Below, piece by piece: positions 8,161 to 16,201 of a DNA stretch of 64,000 nucleotides; positions within the stretch are counted from its first letter, which is position 1, and the number at the start of each line of letters is the position of its first letter. The DNA is taken from NCBI GenBank assembly GCA_002375465.1, contig DFLT01000004.1:62001-126000 (forward strand), written 5' to 3'. A program made the position numbers and the translations under genes. The notes below the pieces were generated by a model. The model made no database searches. It was not told the DNA's origin and worked only from the letters and a program-made list of their open reading frames with translations. Source of the DNA: Alphaproteobacteria bacterium UBA3612 (GTDB lineage Bacteria > Pseudomonadota > Alphaproteobacteria > Sphingomonadales > Sphingomonadaceae).

Positions 8161-8187
8161 GGCTAGCAGGAAATGGCCGATCCACGG

Positions 8188-8228
8188 CGAGCGTCTGAGG
8201 TTGCTAAGCAGGCGACCTCAGACGCTCG
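8188..8228. terminator. Strong 14-bp inverted repeat between convergent hslU and pccA
   Basis: CGAGCGTCTGAGGT (8188-8201) and ACCTCAGACGCTCG (8215-8228) are perfect complements with a 13-base loop. The element is symmetric and lies between two converging genes, so it may stop transcription from both sides. There is no T-run, so it could rely on Rho or act as an mRNA 3' end stabiliser. Confidence 0.6.
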
Positions 8229-8252
8229 GCAGGGAGCAGAGGCGCGCGCGGC

Positions 8253-10238
8253 CTATTCGAACTCCAGGATGACGTCGTCGACGGCCAGGCTGGCGCCCGC
8301 CTCTGCCTTGATGGCTGCAATCGTCCCCGCCTTTTCGGCGCGCAGGATATTTTCCATCTTCATCGCTTCGACCACCGCCAACGGCTGGCCCGCTTCGACC
8401 TTGTCGCCTTCGGCAACATGTACGGCGACTACCAGCCCCGGCATCGGGCACAGCAGATACTTCGACAGGTCGGGCGCGACCTTTTCGATCATGTGCGCCG
8501 ACAATTTGTGCACGTGCGGCGCCAGCGTCCGAACATCGTGACGGCTGCCACCGATACCCAGACGGTCGCTTACCGTATGCGGTTCGACCTCGATCGCGAT
8601 GGGTTCGCCGTCCAGCGTACCCGTCAGCAACTTGTCACCCGGCATCCATCCCGTGGTTAGCGCCAGGGTGCGCTTGCCGATCGCGACGTCCCATTCCGGC
8701 GCGTTGCCCGTGATCGAGACGGGTGTGCTGTCACCGTCGATGACCACGACCCAGTCGTCGCCGAAATGAATCCCGCCGTTCAGCTGTCCGGAAATATCGC
8801 TGGCGCGAAGAGTCCGCATCGCCTGCATTGCAGCAGCGCCCGCAACCAACGCGTCCTTTTGCGCGCCGGTCAGCGGTGCCCCTTCGAAACCTTCGGGATA
8901 TTCCTCGGCGATGAAGCCGGTGGTGATGTTCCCTTCCAGAAAGCGGGGATGCTGCATCACTGCGCTCAGGAAGTCGATATTATGGCCGATGCCGCGAATA
9001 ACATAGCTGCCGAGCGCCTGAAGCTGACGCGCCGCCGCCTCTTCGCGGGTCGGCGCCCAGGTCACCAGCTTGGCGATCATGGGGTCGTAGAACATCGAAA
9101 TTTCGCTGCCTTCGACCACGCCCGTGTCGACGCGCACCTCTCGTTCCCGCTCTTCCGGCGGGCGGTAGGTGGTCAGACGGCCGATGGACGGCAGGAAGGA
9201 GCGATAGGGATCCTCGGCATAGACGCGTGATTCGATGGCCCAGCCGTTCAGTTTCACCTCGTCTTGCGTCAGAGTAAGCTTCTCGCCCTGCGCCACGCGG
9301 ATCATCTGTTCGACCAGGTCGAGACCGGTGATTAGTTCCGTTACCGGATGCTCTACCTGCAGGCGGGTGTTCATCTCCAGGAAGTAGAAGCTGCGATCCG
9401 CGCCCGCGATGAATTCAACCGTACCTGCGGAGGTATAGCCGACCGCAGAGGCGAGTTGTACCGCCTGCTCGCCCATGGCCTTGCGCATTTCCGGCGTGAC
9501 GAAGGGGGAGGGGGCCTCCTCGATGACCTTCTGGTGCCGCCGCTGGATCGAGCATTCGCGCTCGCCCAGGTAAATCGTGTTGCCGTGCTTGTCGGCCAGC
9601 ACCTGAATTTCGATGTGGCGCGGGTCCTCGACGAATTTTTCGATGAAGACACGGTCGTCGCCGAAACTGTTCAGTCCCTCGGACTTGGTTGCCGGAAAGC
9701 CTTCGCGCACTTCATCTGCATTATAGGCCAGCCGCATGCCCTTGCCGCCGCCGCCGGCGGATGCCTTCATCATGACGGGATAGCCGATTCCGTCCGAAAT
9801 TTCGACGGCGTGGTCGACGCTTTCTATCTCGCCGACAAAGCCTGGGACGATCGAAACGCCGGCTTCCCTCGCCAGCTTTTTCGATTCGATCTTGTCGCCC
9901 ATGGCGGCGATGGCCGTCGCCGGCGGGCCGATGAAGGTGATACCCGCCTTCTCGCACGCTTCTACGAAGGAGGCGCGCTCCGACAGGAAACCGTAGCCGG
10001 GATGCACGGCATCCGCGCCGGTTGTCTTGCACGCCTCCAGGATCTTGTCCGCCAGCAGATAGGATTCACTGGCGGGCGGCGGACCCAGATGAACTGCTTC
10101 GTCTGCCATGCGTACATGCAGGGCACCTGCATCGGCATCGGAATAGACGGCGACTGTTTTGATGCCCATCGCGCGTGCGGTCTTGATGACACGGCACGCA
10201 ATCTCACCGCGATTGGCGATCAGGATTTTTTTGATCAA
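8253..10238 (-). CDS. pccA: Acetyl/propionyl-CoA carboxylase alpha subunit (biotin carboxylase plus biotin carrier)
   Basis: The 661-residue protein has an N-terminal biotin carboxylase (ILIANRGEIACRVI; ATP-grasp with GGGGKGMR; RVYAEDPYRSFLPS) and a C-terminal biotinyl domain with the biotin lysine K627 in EAMKMEN. It carboxylates biotin with bicarbonate and ATP; the carboxyl group passes to an acyl-CoA on a separate beta subunit not present here. The layout fits propionyl-CoA or 3-methylcrotonyl-CoA carboxylase, with propionyl-CoA more likely. The start is TTG at 10238, supported by GGGAGG six bases upstream. The gene stands alone on the minus strand. Confidence 0.9.
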   Translation of the reverse strand: MIKKILIANRGEIACRVIKTARAMGIKTVAVYSDADAGALHVRMADEAVHLGPPPASESYLLADKILEACKTTGADAVHPGYGFLSERASFVEACEKAGITFIGPPATAIAAMGDKIESKKLAREAGVSIVPGFVGEIESVDHAVEISDGIGYPVMMKASAGGGGKGMRLAYNADEVREGFPATKSEGLNSFGDDRVFIEKFVEDPRHIEIQVLADKHGNTIYLGERECSIQRRHQKVIEEAPSPFVTPEMRKAMGEQAVQLASAVGYTSAGTVEFIAGADRSFYFLEMNTRLQVEHPVTELITGLDLVEQMIRVAQGEKLTLTQDEVKLNGWAIESRVYAEDPYRSFLPSIGRLTTYRPPEEREREVRVDTGVVEGSEISMFYDPMIAKLVTWAPTREEAAARQLQALGSYVIRGIGHNIDFLSAVMQHPRFLEGNITTGFIAEEYPEGFEGAPLTGAQKDALVAGAAAMQAMRTLRASDISGQLNGGIHFGDDWVVVIDGDSTPVSITGNAPEWDVAIGKRTLALTTGWMPGDKLLTGTLDGEPIAIEVEPHTVSDRLGIGGSRHDVRTLAPHVHKLSAHMIEKVAPDLSKYLLCPMPGLVVAVHVAEGDKVEAGQPLAVVEAMKMENILRAEKAGTIAAIKAEAGASLAVDDVILEFE

Positions 10239-10318
10239 GCGAAGCCTCCCGGAATGTTGCGGGCGCTTGTTGCGATAAGCCGACGGAACGTCAAGCGGTG
10301 CCGACCTGCAAAGTGGGA

Positions 10319-11623
10319 TTATCTTTGCGCCAGTCGGCGCAGGAAATGGGCCTCCACCGCGCGGCGGACGCCCTTGGCGATTTCCTCCTGTCCCGCACGA
10401 GAGAAAAGATATTTGGCGTCCCTTTCGTTCGACATATAGCCGGTTTCCAAGAGGATGGCGGGAACGTCGGGGGCTTTCAGGACCAGAAATCCTGCAAAGC
10501 GATGAAAATGGCTGCGAAAGGGTACGCCGGCCCCCACCATTTCCCGTTGCAACAGGGCCGCGAACTGCGCGCTGGAATTCATCGTCTCGCGCTGCGCCAG
10601 ATCAATGAGGATGGATGTAACGTCGTCATTTTCCGCCGTCATGTCGACGCCTGCGATCAGATCGGAGCGGTTTTCCCGGCTGGCGAGGCGCGCCGCCTCC
10701 TTGTCGGACGCGGTTTCGCTCAGCGTATATATGGTCGCTCCGCTGACTTCGGGATTTTGCGGAAAGCTGTCAGCATGGATGCTCATGAACAATTGCGCGC
10801 CATTGTGACGCGCAACGTCGGTTCGTGCGCGGTGCGGAATATAGCGGTCATCATCGCGCGTCAGGATGGTTCGCACCCGGCCGGACGCATCCAGTTCCTT
10901 TTTGATGGCCTTTGCGATGGCCAGAACGGCGTCCTTTTCGCGCTTGCCGTCGATTGAGGGGCTGCCCGGATCGCGTCCACCGTGACCTGCGTCGATGACG
11001 ACGACGGGCAGTCCGGTATGGCTACGCTGGGGTGGCGCGTGGCGCGTTCGCGCCGCTTTGGCAGCGGTCTTGGTGGCCGCGGCCGTGGCGGCGGTGCCGA
11101 TCGGCGTTGGTGTCGCGCTCGTGCGAACGGCATTCGTCGGGGGGGATGCGGCGGCAACCTCGATCTGCCGCGACCCCTTCAGGGTCTTGCGGCCTTTCCG
11201 CGCGAGGGCCGCAAACGCGCTGGCCTCCATCGGTTGCAGGCGGATCGTCAGCGTCTGGCCGTCTACTTCACTTTTGCCGATGCTCATGGGCGCGTTCAGG
11301 TCGAGAACGATGCGCGCCTTGTGGTTGTCGAACTGCGCGGTCCTGATCTGGCGAATCTCACCGGCCCCCGGGTAGGTCGTGCCGCCTGCGGCGCCACCCG
11401 GCAGATCGATGACCAGCCGGTCGGGCGAGGCGAGGGCAAAGCTTTGTGGTGCTTCAAATGCACCGTCGAAGTGGATTCGCACGTCGACACTCGCGCCCGT
11501 TTTCATGGCAGACACTGAATTCAGCGAAGCTGCCGCAGCGGGGCTGACAATCAGGGGCGACGACACCGCCATTACAAACGCAGCGAACGCAATCGCCAGG
11601 CGCGCCAACAGGATTTCCGACAT
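10319..11623 (-). CDS. N-acetylmuramoyl-L-alanine amidase, AmiC-like, with AMIN domain
   Basis: The 434-residue protein starts with a signal sequence (about residues 1-30, ending near AAA), followed by an AMIN localisation domain, a Thr/Ala-rich linker (about 155-215) and an Amidase_3 catalytic domain. Zinc ligands are seen in VVIDAGHGGRDPGS, GKREKD and MSIHADSF, and the catalytic Glu in LLETGYMSN. It cleaves the amide bond between MurNAc and the stem peptide, separating daughter cells at division. I prefer the ATG at 11623, which has GGAG upstream. It is divergent from rne. Confidence 0.93.
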   Translation of the reverse strand: MSEILLARLAIAFAAFVMAVSSPLIVSPAAAASLNSVSAMKTGASVDVRIHFDGAFEAPQSFALASPDRLVIDLPGGAAGGTTYPGAGEIRQIRTAQFDNHKARIVLDLNAPMSIGKSEVDGQTLTIRLQPMEASAFAALARKGRKTLKGSRQIEVAAASPPTNAVRTSATPTPIGTAATAAATKTAAKAARTRHAPPQRSHTGLPVVVIDAGHGGRDPGSPSIDGKREKDAVLAIAKAIKKELDASGRVRTILTRDDDRYIPHRARTDVARHNGAQLFMSIHADSFPQNPEVSGATIYTLSETASDKEAARLASRENRSDLIAGVDMTAENDDVTSILIDLAQRETMNSSAQFAALLQREMVGAGVPFRSHFHRFAGFLVLKAPDVPAILLETGYMSNERDAKYLFSRAGQEEIAKGVRRAVEAHFLRRLAQR

Positions 11624-11947
11624 ACCCGCTCCGGAAGGTGACTGAAACACAGCATTTTTCTCGATCTTGGGCGGGAATCCTAAAGCCGGCCCCTGCAACC
11701 TGCAAGGCAGGTGCGGAATTAACGCCGGGTTGCATGTTGTTTGGGTAACAGTTTGCTGCTAGCCAGATTGATCTGGGGGGCGAATTATCGCCATTCCCTC
11801 GGCCCCGGACCATCCGGTTCTTTCACGGGTCGAATTCGAAGGTTTTGGCCAGACGGCATGACGGTGCAGCACACTTACGCGAAGAAACGGGCGACCGGCT
11901 TCGCGACGTGCGCGCCGCCGCCGCTGGCACCCGCATTTTCAACCAAT

Positions 11948-11974
11948 GGCGGCGCGCATTTCCATGCGCCCGCC
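11948..11974 (+). promoter_or_regulatory. rne leader hairpin 1
   Basis: GGCGGCGCGCA (11948-11958) pairs with TGCGCCCGCC (11965-11974) around the loop TTTCCA, giving ten pairs with one bulged C. It lies 65 bases before the rne start and would be in its 5' untranslated region if transcription begins upstream. Confidence 0.55.
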
Positions 11975-11984
11975 CCATCACATA

Positions 11985-12022
11985 TCCGGCGCGCGCTCGT
12001 CAGAGAAGCGCGCTCCGCCGGA
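11985..12022 (+). promoter_or_regulatory. rne leader hairpin 2, next to the ribosome-binding site
   Basis: TCCGGC plus GCGCGCT (11985-11997) pairs with AGCGCGC and GCCGGA (12007-12022) with a three-base bulge and a 9-base loop CGTCAGAGA. The hairpin ends four bases before the GGAG ribosome-binding site (12027-12030). RNase E genes in enterobacteria are autoregulated through leader hairpins; here that role is inferred from position. Confidence 0.6.
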
Positions 12023-12038
12023 TCACGGAGACAGTATA

Positions 12039-14819
12039 ATGGCAACGCGCATGCTCATCGACGCGCGCCACCCGGAGGAAACCCGGGTCGCGGTCGCAAA
12101 CGGAACACGTATTGAGGAATTCGACTTTGAATCGGCGCAACGGGCGCAGATCAAGGGTAATATCTACCTCGCGAAGGTAACGCGGGTCGAACCGTCGCTG
12201 CAGGCAGCCTTCATCGACTATGGCGGCAATCGGCACGGCTTCCTGGCTTTTTCCGAAATTCATCCAGACTATTATCAGATCCCGAAGGCGGATCGCGAAG
12301 CGCTGTTGGCCGAGGAACGCGCCGCGGCAGAGGAACATGCAGACGATCTAGACGACGATGCGCATGACGCCGAAACTGGTGAGGACAATGGCGACGCCGG
12401 TCATTCGGAAGCCGGCGGCGACGACGATCATGTCGACAATGCGAAAAGCGACGCCCTGCGTCGTAAACGCCAGAGCCTGCGCAAGAAGTACAAAATCCAG
12501 GAGGTCATAAAGCGCCGCCAGGTACTGCTGGTTCAGGTCGTCAAGGAAGAGCGCGGGAATAAGGGCGCGGCGATGACGACCTATTTGTCGCTCGCCGGAC
12601 GCTATTCGGTGCTGATGCCGAACACGTCGCATGGCGGCGGCATTTCCCGCAAGATCGCCAGCGCCGCCGACCGCAAGCGGCTGAAGGGCATTGTCAATGA
12701 AATGAACCTGCCGGTTGGCATGGGCGTGATCGTCCGCACGGCGGGTGCAAGCCGCACGAAAACCGAGGTTAAGCGCGACTTCGATTATCTGACGCGCCTG
12801 TGGGACGGTATCCGCAAGACAACGCTGGAATCGTCCGCGCCTGCCTTGATCCATGAGGATTCGGACCTGATCAAGCGCGCCATCCGCGATCTCTACACGC
12901 GGGAGATCGAGGAAGTGCTCGTCGATGGGGAGGCCGGATTCAAGGACGCTCGCGGCTTCATGAAGCTGCTGATGCCCAGCCATGCAAAGAAGGTAACGCA
13001 CTATGCCGATCCGGTGCCGCTGTTCCAGCGCTATCGCATAGAGGAGCAGTTGGCGGAGATGTACCATCCCTCCGTGCAGCTGAAATCCGGCGGCTATCTG
13101 GTCATCAATCCGACCGAGGCGCTGGTGTCGATCGACATCAACTCCGGCAAGTCCACGCGCGAACATTCGATCGAGGAAACCGCGTACAAGACCAATGTGG
13201 AGGCGGCGCGAGAAATCGCGCGCCAGCTGAAACTGCGCGACATGTCAGGCCTGATCGTGATCGATTTCATCGACATGGATCACAATGGCAATGTCCGGAA
13301 GGTGGAAAAGGCGCTGAAGGATGCGCTGAAGGACGATCGTGCCCGCATCCAAGTGGGCCGTATTTCGCAGTTCGGCCTGATGGAGATGAGCCGGCAGCGG
13401 CTGCGCACCGGCGTGCTGGAGGCATCCACGCGCACATGTCCGACGTGCGACGGCGCGGGCGTCACGCGCACGACCGAATCCGCCGGATTGGGCGCGCTGC
13501 GCCTCGTCGAGGCCGAGGCGCTGAAGGGGCGTAACAATGATTATACAGTGCACCTGCCGACGGACACGGCGATCTATCTTTTAAACGAGAAGCGCGCATC
13601 GCTGCGCAATCTTGAGGACCGCTACGGCATTCGCGTTACCGTATGCCCGGAATATGAAATGCAGCCGGGCGACATCGATCTCGAGGCGCGGGGCGGACCG
13701 CCCACCCCGACGGTGGACATTTCCCAGCCCGATATGACGACGGAAGAGCCCGAAGAAGAGGACGACATCGTCCTGGACGAGGAAGAGGCCGACGAGGAAG
13801 AAGATCGCGGCGATCGCGGCCAGGAACGTGGCAATCGTCGCGAGCGTGGCGGCCGCAACCGGCGCGGCGGTCGCAATCGTCGTGGTCGCGGCAATGTAGA
13901 GCGTGACGAAGCCACTGAGGACGAGCCGGTAGAGGAACATGGCGCCGAAGACGAAGAGGAAGATGATCGCGAGCAGGCGAACGGTTCTTCGCGTCGGGGC
14001 CGGGGGCGCGGACGTGGGCGTGGCCGCGGACGCGGGCGCGGCGGCCGCACCGAAGAGGTGGCGAAGGACGCTGCTTCGGATTCGGAAGATCGCGTCGAGA
14101 CCGATGCGAGCGATGCGACCGAGGCGGCCGAAACGCCGGAAGTCGATCAAGAGGATGAGGCACCAAAGAGCCGTCGCCGTCGCGGTCGCCGCGGTGGACG
14201 TGGCCGCCGAAGCTCTGGCGGCGCCTCTGCGGACCGGAACGAGGATCGCGGGGACGACGCCTCTGTTGGTGAGGCCTCCGAGAGCGACGTAGCCGTTGGG
14301 GATGATGCATCCGGCGACGCGGCTGCCAAGACGGAAACGTCTGCACCGGAAGCGTCAGCACCAGAGACGGCGCCTGCGGAAGCAGCAGCGCCCCAGGAAG
14401 CTGCGCCTGCTGCCGAGGCGGCCGCGGAGGAGCCGGCAAAGAAGCCGCGTCGCAAGCGTCGCACCAAGGCCGAGATCGAGGCCGACAAGGCGGCGAAGGC
14501 CGCAAAATCCTCAAAGGACGAGGGGACCGCTGCCGGCGATGACGCGGATGAAAAGCCCGTTGCCAAGCCGAAGCGCAAGCGTGCCGCACCCCGAAAGAAG
14601 GCGGTAAAGGCGGATGCGCCTGCAAATGCCGTGGCGAAAGGCGATGAATCGCCTGCCGCTAATCCAGCGACTGCCCCGGCACCTGCGCCCGCCTCCACTC
14701 CGCTGTCATCGGACGGCACGGACTCGGCGGCCAATGATGCTGGTTCGACCGCTGAAAATACTGACGAAGACACAGGTCCAAAGAAGAAGGGGTGGTGGCA
14801 GCGCACGTTCGGCGCCTAA
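12039..14819 (+). CDS. rne: Ribonuclease E (RNase E/G family)
   Basis: The 926-residue endoribonuclease starts with MATRMLIDARH, with GGAG upstream of the ATG. The S1-type RNA-binding region carries a long acidic insert at about residues 90-140. The catalytic aspartates lie in VSIDINSGKST (about 366) and VIDFIDMDHNGN (about 409), and the zinc-link cysteines in TCPTCDGAG (about 467). Beyond residue 560 the protein is disordered: acidic stretches, an arginine/glycine tract around residues 650-670, Ala/Glu-rich and Lys-rich segments. That tail is where alphaproteobacterial RNase E recruits degradosome partners. The enzyme processes rRNA and tRNA and starts mRNA decay. The last residues are KKKGWWQRTFGA. 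Confidence 0.96.
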   Translation: MATRMLIDARHPEETRVAVANGTRIEEFDFESAQRAQIKGNIYLAKVTRVEPSLQAAFIDYGGNRHGFLAFSEIHPDYYQIPKADREALLAEERAAAEEHADDLDDDAHDAETGEDNGDAGHSEAGGDDDHVDNAKSDALRRKRQSLRKKYKIQEVIKRRQVLLVQVVKEERGNKGAAMTTYLSLAGRYSVLMPNTSHGGGISRKIASAADRKRLKGIVNEMNLPVGMGVIVRTAGASRTKTEVKRDFDYLTRLWDGIRKTTLESSAPALIHEDSDLIKRAIRDLYTREIEEVLVDGEAGFKDARGFMKLLMPSHAKKVTHYADPVPLFQRYRIEEQLAEMYHPSVQLKSGGYLVINPTEALVSIDINSGKSTREHSIEETAYKTNVEAAREIARQLKLRDMSGLIVIDFIDMDHNGNVRKVEKALKDALKDDRARIQVGRISQFGLMEMSRQRLRTGVLEASTRTCPTCDGAGVTRTTESAGLGALRLVEAEALKGRNNDYTVHLPTDTAIYLLNEKRASLRNLEDRYGIRVTVCPEYEMQPGDIDLEARGGPPTPTVDISQPDMTTEEPEEEDDIVLDEEEADEEEDRGDRGQERGNRRERGGRNRRGGRNRRGRGNVERDEATEDEPVEEHGAEDEEEDDREQANGSSRRGRGRGRGRGRGRGRGGRTEEVAKDAASDSEDRVETDASDATEAAETPEVDQEDEAPKSRRRRGRRGGRGRRSSGGASADRNEDRGDDASVGEASESDVAVGDDASGDAAAKTETSAPEASAPETAPAEAAAPQEAAPAAEAAAEEPAKKPRRKRRTKAEIEADKAAKAAKSSKDEGTAAGDDADEKPVAKPKRKRAAPRKKAVKADAPANAVAKGDESPAANPATAPAPAPASTPLSSDGTDSAANDAGSTAENTDEDTGPKKKGWWQRTFGA

Positions 14820-14835
14820 CCTCCTTTGAAACTGG

Positions 14836-14874
14836 CCCGCCATGCCCGCCGCACACAGCGGTCGGCATGGCGGG
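14836..14874. terminator. Hairpin terminator between convergent rne and zapE
   Basis: CCCGCCATGCC (14836-14846) and GGCATGGCGGG (14864-14874) are perfect 11-base complements, with an inner CCGC/GCGG pair. It is symmetric and sits 17 bases after the rne stop, suited to end transcription from both directions. No T-run follows on either side. Confidence 0.65.
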
Positions 14875-14924
14875 ATCTCCTGGCCTCGATATCCGCCTAG
14901 ACGGCGCGGGATCTTATCGCGGCG

Positions 14925-16031
14925 CTACGTGCCGTGGCTTGCCTCCAGATAATCCTGACTGCGCATTTCCATCAGGCGGCTGATGGTCCGCTTGAATTCG
15001 AAACTGCCATCGCCCGACGGATAGAGCGCGTCAGGTTCCGCGTCCGCCGCCATCAGCAGTTTGACGTGGTGATTATGCAGTGCGTCGATCAGCTGGACGA
15101 AGCGCGCGGCTTCGTTTCGCATTTCCGGTCCCAATACCGGTACGCCAACCAGGATGACCGTGTGATAAGTTCTGGCAACGGCGAGATAGTCCGCCGCGCC
15201 GCGCGCCTCTCCGCATAGCCGCTTAAAACTGAACACGGCGACGCCCTTCAGCGATTTCGGCACAAATAAAGTGCGCCCCCCGCCGACGTTCAGTTCGGCG
15301 GATGGAACATGTTCGCGATCATCGGGATCATAGTCCGTCAATCGGAAGAACGCTTCCGACAGGGCGGCGGTGGCTTTGGGGCCGTTCGGCACATAATAAA
15401 TATCCATGCCGCCCAGCCTGTCCAGGCGATAATCTGTGGGACCGTTCAGACCAACAATTTCGAGCGTATGGTTCAACAGCGCAATAAATGGTAAGAATAA
15501 TTGTCTGTTCAGCCCATCCTTATACAGATCCTCGGGCGGCCGGTTCGATGTGGCGACGACAGTAACGCCCGCAGCGAACAGCGCTGTGAAAAGCCGCGAC
15601 AGGATCATCGCATCGACGACGTTCGTCACCTGCATTTCATCGAAGGCCAGCAGGCGCGCCTCTCCGGCGACGGTTTCGACCACCACCTCCATCGCATCGC
15701 GGTCGCTTGCCCGCGCCCGTTTCATGGTGTCGTGCACCTCCAGCATGAATTCGGCAAAATGGACTCGGCGTTTCCGCTCTATGCTGACCTCGCCATAGAA
15801 CAGGTCCATCAGCATGGACTTGCCGCGTCCGACCTCTCCCCACATATATATGCCCTCGGGCGCAGGCTGTGCGGACTTGCCGAACAGGCGCGCCAGCAGC
15901 CCGGGGCTTTGCCGCCCCGCCTCCAGCTCCGTCTGCAACCGGTCCAGCCGTGCCGCCGCTGCCGCCTGGTCCTTGTCCTCACGCAGTTCGCCTGACGCGA
16001 TCAGCGCCTCATATGCGGTTCGTGTGCTCAT
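14925..16031 (-). CDS. zapE: Cell division protein ZapE (AFG1-like ATPase)
   Basis: The 368-residue P-loop ATPase has Walker A GEVGRGKS at residues 65-72, RRVHFAEFMLEVHD, Walker B LLAFDEMQVTN and ATSNRPPEDLYKDGLNR, all hallmarks of the AFG1/ZapE family. ZapE binds the Z ring and promotes constriction in enterobacteria; mitochondrial AFG1 helps degrade respiratory subunits. The start at 16031 matches the usual N-terminus (YEALIASGEL); an in-frame ATG at 16070 is also possible. A short ORF ends overlapping this ATG (separate entry). In related genomes the gene often precedes mdh-suc, which is not the case here. Confidence 0.92.
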   Translation of the reverse strand: MSTRTAYEALIASGELREDKDQAAAAARLDRLQTELEAGRQSPGLLARLFGKSAQPAPEGIYMWGEVGRGKSMLMDLFYGEVSIERKRRVHFAEFMLEVHDTMKRARASDRDAMEVVVETVAGEARLLAFDEMQVTNVVDAMILSRLFTALFAAGVTVVATSNRPPEDLYKDGLNRQLFLPFIALLNHTLEIVGLNGPTDYRLDRLGGMDIYYVPNGPKATAALSEAFFRLTDYDPDDREHVPSAELNVGGGRTLFVPKSLKGVAVFSFKRLCGEARGAADYLAVARTYHTVILVGVPVLGPEMRNEAARFVQLIDALHNHHVKLLMAADAEPDALYPSGDGSFEFKRTISRLMEMRSQDYLEASHGT

Positions 16032-16078
16032 GACAGGTCGAAGGGCGCGCTGTTCGCGCATTTGGGACATTCGTTCAT
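16028..16078 (-). CDS. Possible 16-residue upstream ORF overlapping the zapE start
   Basis: On the minus strand an ATG at 16078 opens MNECPKCANSAPFDLS and stops with TGA, whose bases overlap the zapE ATG (ATGA). The peptide has a CxxC pair. No Shine-Dalgarno precedes it and zapE itself has a poor one, so coupling through this ORF is conceivable. It may also be chance. Confidence 0.25.
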   Translation of the reverse strand: MNECPKCANSAPFDLS

Positions 16079-16151
16079 GGTCGCGCTCGCTAGCGCGGTA
16101 GGGGGCGCCGCCGCTAGCCCTGTTCCTTTTTTAAGTACGCACGCCCCGCGC

Positions 16152-16171
16152 CTTTGCGTAAGGGGGGTATG
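16152..16171. promoter_or_regulatory. Motif CTTnGCGTAAGGGGGGTnTG, copy 1 (upstream of zapE)
   Basis: The 20-base sequence here matches the one at 61649-61668 in 18 positions, including an uninterrupted GCGTAAGGGGGGT. It lies 120 bases upstream of the zapE ATG on the minus strand and 30 bases before the divergent plus-strand serine hydrolase. It may be a regulator binding site. Confidence 0.45.
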
Positions 16172-16201
16172 TGTACGGCGTCGCGAAAGGTTGGGCACTG
16201 A

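Larger units (their letters stand above)
11624..12038 (+). other. Intergenic region between the amidase gene and rne; rne leader
   Basis: This 415-base stretch has no supported gene. The half next to rne contains two strong hairpins (separate entries). A smaller hairpin, ACCTGC-AAG-GCAGGT, lies near 11697-11711. I could not identify a convincing promoter for either divergent gene by eye. Confidence 0.6.

Noticed and set aside
11946..12038. In-frame upstream ATG extending rne by 31 residues
   Set aside because: The extra residues are encoded by the leader hairpins and match no RNase E N-terminus; the ATG at 12039 has a proper ribosome-binding site.
13990..14045. CRISPR-like or repeat array in the rne tail
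   Set aside because: The repeats are codons of the arginine/glycine tract; there are no spacers.
13640..14620. Long open frames antisense to the rne tail
   Set aside because: They are composition-driven shadows (Arg/Pro-rich translations) of the GC-rich repetitive coding strand.
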